From Clostridioides difficile ATCC 9689 = DSM 1296 (GTDB lineage Bacteria; Bacillota; Clostridia; Peptostreptococcales; Peptostreptococcaceae), in contig NZ_CP011968.1 of assembly GCF_001077535.1 (NCBI RefSeq), forward strand, positions 3,844,001-3,908,000: 64,000 bases of DNA, in the 5' to 3' direction. Under the pieces are notes generated by a model. That model did not search any database and was not told where the DNA came from. It saw nothing but the letters and a program-made list of their open reading frames with translations. Positions 57,722 to 64,000 of this stretch are shown one piece after another (positions within the stretch are counted from its first letter, which is position 1; every line of letters starts with the position of its first letter). The position numbers and the translations under genes were made by a program.

Positions 57722-57771
57722 AAAAAGCCATCCTTTCAATAAGTTTACTTAATAATAGGATGGCTTTTTTT
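57722..57771 (-). terminator. Hairpin with U-tract overlapping the peptidase ribosome site
   Basis: On the minus strand AAAAAAGCCATCC pairs with GGATGGCTTTTT, whose T tract ends at the ATG. The 3' arm contains the Shine-Dalgarno GGATGG. It may end transcripts from spoIIE and also hide the site when read through. Confidence 0.7.
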
Positions 57772-57822
57772 AGATATATTATTCAATTATTCATACTATA
57801 TAAATAAATATCGAATTAATAG

Positions 57823-58057
57823 TTATCCACATAATAATCAACATATTCACAGGTTTTCTTTACTTAGAAATTTAGTTATTTCAACATGAATCTCTTTTGA
57901 TAATAGCTTTTGTTTTTTCTTTTTTTACATTTTATTAACATTTCTGCCATACTTATCAACAAATTTTGTTGATTTATATGTTATTTTTGTTAATAACTAT
58001 ACTTTTTTCAAAAGTCTATTAACATATTATACACAAGTTATCCACATCTTATACACA
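57823..58057 (+). promoter_or_regulatory. DnaA-box cluster in the spoIIE-peptidase gap
   Basis: Exact TTATNCACA boxes are at 57823-57831 (TTATCCACA), 58027-58035 (TTATACACA), 58038-58046 (TTATCCACA) and 58049-58057 (TTATACACA). The last three repeat every 11 bp in one orientation. One-mismatch TTATCAACA lies at 57953-57961, and looser variants at 57835, 57843, 57932 and 57988 (reverse). The intervening DNA is extremely AT-rich. This resembles a DnaA-binding cluster. Confidence 0.75.
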
Positions 58058-58071
58058 TAATCTTGTAAACC

Positions 58072-60444
58072 TTATTTTGTACATATTTTCGTAACTAAAA
58101 CAGTCATGTCATCTTCGATTTGTAACGCTTGTAACTCTAATGCTCTATCCAATATTAAATTTGAAATTTCCTTTGGATTTGTAGTCTCTATATTCTTTAA
58201 GAAGTATATTAACCAATTGTCTCCTAAATTGTTATTTCTTCCTGCATCTACAATTCCATCAGAAACCATTATAACATAGTCTCCTTCCTTAACTTTTACA
58301 TTTTTTCTATCAATTTTTACATCTGATAATATACCCACAGGTAATGATGATGATGATATTAAGTCAACTTCTCCATCCTCTCTTTTTATATAAGTAGAAC
58401 ACGCTCCCATCTTTATAGTTTCTAAACAACCTCGTTTTAAATCTAAAATTCCCAAATCCAGAGTTGAAAACATCTCTTCTGAAGATTTTAACAACAACAT
58501 ATTGTTTATAGTATCAATGACTATCTCATCTTTAATTTTTGCATCTATCATTTTTTCCAGTATATCAATAGTGGCAGAAGATTCTTCATATGCTTTTTTA
58601 CCCTTTCCCATACCATCACTTATAGCCATCATGTATTTACCATCATTTATCTCCATGTATGTGTAATTGTCTCCACAAAGGATATGCCCATCCCTTGACA
58701 TTGCTGAAACTTCTGTAACAGCCTTATATTTTTGAGATTTAACGAATGTTGCCTTGCATTTACCTCCTAAACAGTGACATCCTATTTTTCTAACAGACAT
58801 ATTTTCACCTACTAGGTCTGAAATTATATTTACAATTTTATCTTCACACATACATCCATCATGGCAAGTTTTCTTTTCTATTGATATTTCAAACTCACTG
58901 TTACTTTTTGTTAAGTAACTTACTTTATCAACTGTTATATCATATCTTTCTAACTGTTCATATATATTTTTTTCCTTTTCTATATCTAGCATTATGTCGC
59001 CTTCTAAATCTTGAGATAAGGATTTAATGGATTTTGAAATACTTCTTATCTGATTTGCTATTAACTTTCTACTTTCTGAAAACTTCACACTCCAATCATA
59101 ATCTAATACAAACATTTTGTAATAGTGATTTGATATTTTCACTATTGACTCTGGTTTCATACATTCCTTTCTAAAATTTTTAGGTATATCGTTTAGACTT
59201 AACTCCCCTTTCTCCTCAATTTTTTCAAGAATGTTATATATCATAGTGTATGTATGATTAAATCTTGACTCCCAGCACATTCTTCTCATACTACAACTTT
59301 TACATTCATCATTATGAATCATATCTATTACATTAGCTATGTCTCTTTGGTCTAGCACTTTGTCTTTTTCTCTTATCTTATCAAATGTATCTGCAAGGTC
59401 ATCATAAGTTTTATAAATACTGTTCAATCTGCTATTAGTTAGGTTTTTGCTTCTCATAATATAATCGTATACGATTTCATTTGAAGCCACATTACTTTTT
59501 ATTAATTTTTCAATCTTATTAAATAATCGCTCTGGCAATACTAGTACTATCAAACAACCTAATAGTATATCTCTTAATTGCATCATATTAGAAGTAATAC
59601 CAGAAGTATATAGGTATATTATTGTCCAACTTAGAATATATCCTAGTATACAGAAATATTTATTTATTTTATTAAATGCTCCACTTATTAATCCTGAAAA
59701 AGAATATATCCCCATATAAACAGCTGATGTCATATTATTTAAAATGGATGCTACACCAATAATTACACCACTAGATGCTCCCATGGTAGCTCCACCTACT
59801 ATTGAGGTCAGCAATATCAATACGGTCGATAAAATGGTCCTTATTGATATTCCAAACAGAGATATATCTCCTATTCCCATTATGCTAAAGGTTAGCAGTA
59901 AACTTATTGATATGGCTTCTTCTGTCCGTACAGACATCCTATTGTTGACATTGGCCATTAAACCTATCCCATAAGAAAACACATATATAGATATAAACAT
60001 TATTATTGCTTCTACTCCTGCTATAAGAAGACCATATACATACCTATTTGAAAAGAAAGCTTGTCCCATGGAGATTGGAAGTAGTATTATTGCACCTATA
60101 AATGCAACCTTAGCAATTGAATCTGATAATTTTAATTTTTTATTCATAGCCATAAATATTGTAAGGCACACAGCATATTTTGCTACATTTCCAAAATCAT
60201 TAGATGATAACAATATTCCTAATAATGTTGATATGAATACAGGTATCTTGTACTTATCAATCTTTGATGCACATATAAAAAAGGCAATTCCTAAAGGAGC
60301 TACAGAGTCTACTATAATAGACCTACTAAGTAAAAATCCCATCACAGCGAATGCCGCCGTAGTAAAATCAATATATCCGCTTATTAATTTTATGACATTT
60401 GGTTTTACAGTCTTATTCTTCACAACTGCTACACTTCTTTGCAT
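58072..60444 (-). CDS. spoIIE: Stage II sporulation protein E, phosphatase
   Basis: SpoIIE dephosphorylates SpoIIAA, freeing sigma F in the forespore, and takes part in polar division. The 790 residues comprise about ten N-terminal membrane helices (to about 310), a middle region with Cys-rich CKSCSMRRMC and CHDGCMC segments, and a C-terminal PP2C phosphatase domain with metal Asp in MAISDGMGKGKKA near residue 605 and VMVSDGIVDAG near 730. Its GAGGAGG site is the 3' arm of a hairpin at 60452-60493. Confidence 0.97.
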   Translation of the reverse strand: MQRSVAVVKNKTVKPNVIKLISGYIDFTTAAFAVMGFLLSRSIIVDSVAPLGIAFFICASKIDKYKIPVFISTLLGILLSSNDFGNVAKYAVCLTIFMAMNKKLKLSDSIAKVAFIGAIILLPISMGQAFFSNRYVYGLLIAGVEAIIMFISIYVFSYGIGLMANVNNRMSVRTEEAISISLLLTFSIMGIGDISLFGISIRTILSTVLILLTSIVGGATMGASSGVIIGVASILNNMTSAVYMGIYSFSGLISGAFNKINKYFCILGYILSWTIIYLYTSGITSNMMQLRDILLGCLIVLVLPERLFNKIEKLIKSNVASNEIVYDYIMRSKNLTNSRLNSIYKTYDDLADTFDKIREKDKVLDQRDIANVIDMIHNDECKSCSMRRMCWESRFNHTYTMIYNILEKIEEKGELSLNDIPKNFRKECMKPESIVKISNHYYKMFVLDYDWSVKFSESRKLIANQIRSISKSIKSLSQDLEGDIMLDIEKEKNIYEQLERYDITVDKVSYLTKSNSEFEISIEKKTCHDGCMCEDKIVNIISDLVGENMSVRKIGCHCLGGKCKATFVKSQKYKAVTEVSAMSRDGHILCGDNYTYMEINDGKYMMAISDGMGKGKKAYEESSATIDILEKMIDAKIKDEIVIDTINNMLLLKSSEEMFSTLDLGILDLKRGCLETIKMGACSTYIKREDGEVDLISSSSLPVGILSDVKIDRKNVKVKEGDYVIMVSDGIVDAGRNNNLGDNWLIYFLKNIETTNPKEISNLILDRALELQALQIEDDMTVLVTKICTK

Positions 60445-60451
60445 AAAAAAA

Positions 60452-60493
60452 CCTCCTCTTTTGTTTATATTAAGAATTGTAACAAAGAGGAGT
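60452..60493 (-). terminator. Hairpin with U-tract overlapping the spoIIE ribosome site
   Basis: On the minus strand CTCCTCTTTGTT pairs with AACAAAAGAGGAG (one bulge), followed by G and seven T residues that run into the ATG. The 3' arm is the Shine-Dalgarno sequence of spoIIE. It could terminate gppA transcripts. Confidence 0.7.
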
Positions 60494-60533
60494 AATTTTT
60501 TTTGTCATAATCGGTTTTAAAAATCAAAAAATA

Positions 60534-61454
60534 TTAATACATTTTTTTTGACTTTTGACATATTAAGCCTTCCAAATTATCGTATTCACTTACGGTTATT
60601 TCTTCTATTTCTAATTTTTCCATTATTATATTCAATATTTTTACACCAGCAGTTATAATATCCGCACGTTTTTCTTGTAGCCCTTTTAAGTTCTTTTTAT
60701 CACTTAATGTCATCTTTATTAATTTTTGTAGAATTTCTTCTATTTCTTTTTTGTGTATTTTACTATTATGTATTTTTTCCATAGAGTAAATCTCTAATTC
60801 TTGATTCATTGCTGATAATGATGTAATCGTACCTCCTATACCTATAAGAGTTTTTAATCCTCTGTCTTTTATATGATTTAACGTTTTATCAATCTCACCA
60901 TATATAAATGAACTCATAGCTTCAAACTCTTCATCTTCAATAATATCGTGCTTCAAAAACCTCTCTGTCATCCTAAGAGCACCTACATTCTCACTTTTAT
61001 TAAATATAATTCCTTCTGAATCACCTACAATAAATTCTGTTGAACCTCCTCCAATATCTATAACAATAATAGTATCATCACCTTGTATTCCTTCTAAAAC
61101 ACCCTTAAAGCCCAAATTTGATTCTTCTATTCCCGTAACTATATCAACATCTATTCCAGTTTCTTCTTTAGCTAATTTAACAAAGTAATCTCCATTTTTA
61201 CTGTCTCTAAGAGCAGATGTCCCCATACAATAAATTTTTTCACACTTTTCATCATTACACTTATCAGAAAATTCTTTTAATGCTTTTATATTTCTTTTGA
61301 TAGCATCTTCTTTTATATATCCTTTACTATCCACACCATAACCAATTCTAGTTGTATTAACAAATTTTTTTCTGTTTATAAAATTCCCATCTCTATAATC
61401 TGCTATCAATAATCTCATTGAGTTTGTCCCAATATCTATAGCTCCTACTTTCAT
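60534..61454 (-). CDS. Ppx/GppA family phosphatase
   Basis: The 306 residues have the actin-like fold with phosphate loops AIDIGTNSMRLLIADY at the N-terminus and IVIDIGGGSTEFIVG near residue 135. These enzymes hydrolyse polyphosphate or pppGpp. The short length (no C-terminal HD domain) fits small exopolyphosphatase-like members. Substrate preference is not decided by sequence. It precedes spoIIE. Confidence 0.9.
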   Translation of the reverse strand: MKVGAIDIGTNSMRLLIADYRDGNFINRKKFVNTTRIGYGVDSKGYIKEDAIKRNIKALKEFSDKCNDEKCEKIYCMGTSALRDSKNGDYFVKLAKEETGIDVDIVTGIEESNLGFKGVLEGIQGDDTIIVIDIGGGSTEFIVGDSEGIIFNKSENVGALRMTERFLKHDIIEDEEFEAMSSFIYGEIDKTLNHIKDRGLKTLIGIGGTITSLSAMNQELEIYSMEKIHNSKIHKKEIEEILQKLIKMTLSDKKNLKGLQEKRADIITAGVKILNIIMEKLEIEEITVSEYDNLEGLICQKSKKMY

Positions 61455-61480
61455 TATGAAATTCCCTCCTCAATAAAAAC

Positions 61481-61511
61481 AAAAAGCCATCCTTAACTGA
61501 ATGACTTTTTT
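61481..61511 (-). terminator. Terminator after divIC
   Basis: AAAAAGCCATCC pairs with GAATGACTTTTT using G-U pairs, with a T tract on both sides, between divIC and the Ppx/GppA gene. Confidence 0.6.
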
Positions 61512-61566
61512 ATTAAATCTTAAATTTTAAAATCAATACATCTGTAAACTTATTAGCAAGTTTTAA

Positions 61567-61851
61567 TCAACGATTTATGTCTACATAAACTGTTTCATTT
61601 GGTTTTACCATATTCAATCTTTTTCTTGCTATATCCTCTAAGTCTCCTTCATATGATTTTTCATCTTTCTTTAAGCTGTTTATTTGTATTTCAGTCTTTT
61701 TTAATTGTTTATTTAGACTTGCTATTTCTTTTTTATATTCCTTAGCTTTTGTATACTCAAATACAAATCCTGTCATCATACTAAAAATTGATATTCCTAA
61801 AAATAAACTGATAACAATAATCTGTCCTGAAAATTTTTTTCTTAAGTTCAT
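61567..61851 (-). CDS. divIC: Septum formation initiator DivIC/FtsB
   Basis: The 94-residue bitopic division protein has a basic N-terminus, one membrane helix (about 12-32), a coiled coil (YKKEIASLNKQLKKTEIQINSL in part) and the C-terminal ARKRLNMVKPNETVYV that fits FtsB/DivIC. It lies five bases after yabQ in the conserved yabP-yabQ-divIC order. Confidence 0.92.
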   Translation of the reverse strand: MNLRKKFSGQIIVISLFLGISIFSMMTGFVFEYTKAKEYKKEIASLNKQLKKTEIQINSLKKDEKSYEGDLEDIARKRLNMVKPNETVYVDINR

Positions 61852-61856
61852 TTTTC

Positions 61857-62390
61857 CTACACCCTTTTTTTAGTTTTATTTTTTTTCTTCTTAGGTTTTG
61901 ATTTTTTCTTGTTCTTTAATTTTTTATTTGATTTTCTTTTTATACTTTTTCTTGTTGCTATAAATATGTTTGGTATATAAAATATAATATCAAATAGTAG
62001 GTGTAGTGAATAGATTATAACGTAATACAAATTATTTAAAAAACTGACTATGTAATGTGTAACTTTTTTAAAAGAATTTCTCACAAAACGAATTATTTTA
62101 TTGATAATTGATAAAACAATTTTACTTATGGTGTTATAGTATAAAATAAAACCAATAAACAAAGCCACAAAATGATAATATCTTAAATCAAAAAATTCTG
62201 TAAGGTTTATTGTTACGAATATTATAACCGTAGCTAGAAACCAAAACAATACATCAAAGATTATAGCAAAATAATTGATGAATTTAAAATTCCCTCTTAG
62301 CCCTCTATAAAAATCAAACAACACCCCTATGAGTATTCCACCATAAATAGTAGCATAAAAAATGCTTACATCTTGAGTAAAAGGTATCAT
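61857..62390 (-). CDS. yabQ: Spore cortex biosynthesis protein YabQ
   Basis: YabQ is a membrane protein needed for cortex formation. The 177 residues start with the family pattern FYATIYGGILIGVLFDFYRG and have about four to five hydrophobic segments. The last 30 residues are almost wholly Lys/Arg, an unusual polybasic tail. Its start abuts the yabP stop. Confidence 0.88.
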   Translation of the reverse strand: MIPFTQDVSIFYATIYGGILIGVLFDFYRGLRGNFKFINYFAIIFDVLFWFLATVIIFVTINLTEFFDLRYYHFVALFIGFILYYNTISKIVLSIINKIIRFVRNSFKKVTHYIVSFLNNLYYVIIYSLHLLFDIIFYIPNIFIATRKSIKRKSNKKLKNKKKSKPKKKKNKTKKRV

Positions 62391-62645
62391 CTATCTAAAT
62401 ACCTTTTTCAAGAAACTCTCTTGTGGCTTTTTAGGCTTTGCATATACCATAGAATTTATAGTTCCATCTATGCTAATTATATTTTCGTCTATACTTAGCT
62501 TGCTCATATCTAGGTTTTCGCCTTCAATTACCATCTCGCCTACAGAAGTTTTGAGCTCTACTCTTTTGTCATTAAAAGAGTATATGTGCTCGACTCCCGA
62601 AATAACCAGCTTTGATCTATCTTTCAAAGTTATGTTCTGTTCCAT
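62391..62645 (-). CDS. yabP: Sporulation protein YabP
   Basis: The 84 residues match YabP, a small mother-cell protein needed for sporulation, by the block LVISGVEHIYSFNDKRVEL and EGENLDMSKLSID. It directly precedes yabQ without a gap. The 60-base space upstream may hold its own sporulation promoter, which I could not verify. Confidence 0.92.
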   Translation of the reverse strand: MEQNITLKDRSKLVISGVEHIYSFNDKRVELKTSVGEMVIEGENLDMSKLSIDENIISIDGTINSMVYAKPKKPQESFLKKVFR

Positions 62646-62706
62646 AATATCCCCCCAGTAAATATTTCAATAATACTACTATTAATATACTAGAGGACTA
62701 TTAATT

Positions 62707-62949
62707 TTATTCTAAAATTTCGTACATTTCTTTTGCATCATTTTTTAATACATGCTCTTTTACTTCATTTATCTTAAACTTCATCTTCTTCTCTCCAAAT
62801 TGTATTTCTAATGTATCTCCAATATTCACCTCTGAAGAAGATTTAGCAACTTTTCCATTTATAGTGACAATCCCTTTATCACATGCATCTTTAGCAACAG
62901 TTCTTCTTTTTATAATCCTAGATACTTTTAAAAATTTATCTAATCTCAT
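62707..62949 (-). CDS. S4-domain RNA-binding protein RqcP/YabO
   Basis: The 80 residues are a single S4 domain (RLDKFLKVSRIIKRRTVAKD, then GIVTINGKVAKSS). RqcP binds stalled 50S subunits and aids RqcH in alanine tailing. The ATG at 62949 has GGAAGG eight bases upstream; the GTG three codons earlier falls in that spacer and is less likely. Confidence 0.92.
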   Translation of the reverse strand: MRLDKFLKVSRIIKRRTVAKDACDKGIVTINGKVAKSSSEVNIGDTLEIQFGEKKMKFKINEVKEHVLKNDAKEMYEILE

Positions 62950-62974
62950 AATTATCACCTTCCTTGGTTCTATA

Positions 62975-63007
62975 GAAAAAGTGTGGCAAATTTATCCACA
63001 CTTTTTC
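62975..63007 (-). terminator. Terminator of the HU gene
   Basis: GAAAAAGTGTGG pairs perfectly over 12 bp with CCACACTTTTTC around nine bases, 14 bases after the HU stop codon. Confidence 0.85.
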
Positions 63008-63020
63008 ACAAGATTTCTAA

Positions 63021-63299
63021 TTATCCATTTATTATATCCTTTAATCCTTTTCCAGCTTTGAAAACTGGTGCTTTAGAAGCTGGTATATCTATAACTTGCT
63101 CTGGATCTCTTGGATTTCTTCCTTGTCTAGCAGCTCTTTCTCTTGTCTCAAATGTTCCAAATCCAACTAATTGAACTTTTTCATTATTTACTAGTGCATC
63201 TTGAACAGAACTCATAAATGCGTTTAACGCAGCTTCTGCTTCCTTCTTTGTTAATCCACTTTTTTCTGCCATCTTTGATACTAATTCAGCTTTATTCAC
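63021..63299 (-). CDS. hupA: HU family DNA-binding protein
   Basis: The 92-residue nucleoid protein begins MNKAELVSKMAEKSGLTKKE and has the beta-arm GRNPRDPEQVIDIPAS that bends DNA. AGGAGG lies upstream. It sits between the MazG gene and the S4 protein gene, an order common in Firmicutes. Confidence 0.97.
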   Translation of the reverse strand: MNKAELVSKMAEKSGLTKKEAEAALNAFMSSVQDALVNNEKVQLVGFGTFETRERAARQGRNPRDPEQVIDIPASKAPVFKAGKGLKDIING

Positions 63300-63387
63300 G
63301 ATATTTACCTCCTAAAAATGTTTATAATATAGACTTCTATCTTTGTGATAAAAGTTCTAGATTTTTGACAAATTTCCTTCCACAATT

Positions 63388-64000
63388 TTATTGTTTTTTA
63401 GCCTGATTCCAAAACTCATCCATCTCTTCAAGTGTCATGTCTTCTAATTTTTTATTCAAGTTCATTGCACTTTTTTCTATAAAGTCAAATCTATTTATGA
63501 ATTTTTCTGTAGTACAGTTCAAGGCTTCTCCTGAGTCTATGTCTAAAAATCTAGCTAGATTTACTATCGAAAATAATAAATCGCCTAGCTCTTCCTTTAT
63601 GTATTTTATATTCCCGACCCTGTGTTCGTCAAGTAATTCCTGATATTCTTCTTCAATTTTTTTAAATACATCTTCTACATTGTCCCAATCAAAGCCGACA
63701 AGTGCTGCTTTATGTTGAACTTTACTAGCCTTCATAAGAGCTGGTAAATGTTTTGGTATCCTTCTAAGGCCATCTGTTATAGTACTTTCGCCTTTCTCTT
63801 CTTTCTTTAATTCTTCCCAAGTTTTCTCAAACTTAGACATATCTAATTTTGCACCACTAAATATATGAGGATGTCTATGAATTAATTTTTTACATATGCC
63901 ATTTACTACTTCTTTTAAATCAAAGTAGCCCTCCTCATTTCCTATCTGACAATGGAATATAACCTGTAAAAGAACATCACCTAACTCTTCTACCATTTCA
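63388..64000 (-). CDS. mazG: Nucleoside triphosphate pyrophosphohydrolase MazG, 5' part beyond the window
   Basis: About 204 C-terminal codons are visible, running off the right edge without a start. Two MazG folds can be seen: EELGDVLLQVIFH with IHRHPHIF, and KEELGDLLFSIVNLARF with a Glu/Asp metal site. MazG hydrolyses NTPs to NMPs and pyrophosphate, clearing abnormal nucleotides. A YabN-type N-terminal methyltransferase domain may lie outside the window. Confidence 0.93.
   Translation of the reverse strand, partial: EMVEELGDVLLQVIFHCQIGNEEGYFDLKEVVNGICKKLIHRHPHIFSGAKLDMSKFEKTWEELKKEEKGESTITDGLRRIPKHLPALMKASKVQHKAALVGFDWDNVEDVFKKIEEEYQELLDEHRVGNIKYIKEELGDLLFSIVNLARFLDIDSGEALNCTTEKFINRFDFIEKSAMNLNKKLEDMTLEEMDEFWNQAKKQ

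Noticed and set aside
62992-63000. TTATCCACA DnaA box near the HU gene
   Set aside because: It is formed by the loop and 3' arm of the HU terminator and is single, so chance is the simpler reading.

Overview
The window reads as a stretch of a Clostridioides difficile chromosome. It is very AT-rich and uses AGA/ATA-type codons. It carries Firmicutes sporulation genes (spoIIE, yabP, yabQ, divIC) and an adjacent gerS-alr pair that I recognise as the C. difficile germination locus. Almost all genes lie on the minus strand. The strain is not determined.

Layout. (1) 1-5973: the lower cobalamin pathway, in two minus-strand units, cobT-cobU-cobS-cobC and cbiP-cbiA; the second sits behind a B12 riboswitch and terminator. 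(2) 6193-7650: two convergent small ORFs and a LacX-type aldose epimerase. (3) 7847-15172: a Lac/Cel-type PTS (separate IIA, IIB, IIC) with a PatB/MalY C-S lyase, an M24 and an M42 peptidase, and a PRD-type regulator. (4) 15498-22242: an amino-sugar cluster of Aga/Nag type (aldolase, AgaS, Gfo/Idh, PfkB kinase, GntR, NagA). Four near-identical palindromes mark a local GntR regulon, three of them directly downstream of a -10 box. (5) 22330-26955: an accessory islet holding a transporter gene broken by one in-frame stop, an LDH-like dehydrogenase and an IclR regulator. It lies between perfect 77-bp direct repeats derived from an IS256-family element, one of which still carries a transposase remnant. 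(6) 27001-36465: ctpA, 5-FCL, a YkvI transporter, split transketolase, mazEF, alr2-gerS, a CBS protein and acpS. (7) 36928-43839: the ATP synthase operon, with a short epsilon subunit and a c subunit bearing sodium-site residues. (8) 44024-55715: housekeeping genes (dCMP deaminase, yqeB, upp, rpiB, YwlE, YwlC, ZIP, prfA, prmC, yqhQ-like, rpmE, rho, galU). (9) 55829-64000: a secreted M3 peptidase, spoIIE, gppA, divIC, yabQ, yabP, rqcP, HU and a partial mazG.

The strongest non-coding signals are a DnaA-box cluster between spoIIE and the M3 peptidase gene (57823-58057), with three boxes at an exact 11-bp period; the GntR operator set; and two terminator-like hairpins whose 3' arm is the Shine-Dalgarno sequence of the next gene (spoIIE and the M3 peptidase gene). 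I found no rRNA, tRNA or CRISPR array. Several start codons were moved downstream of the longest ORF because the ribosome binding site lies inside it.
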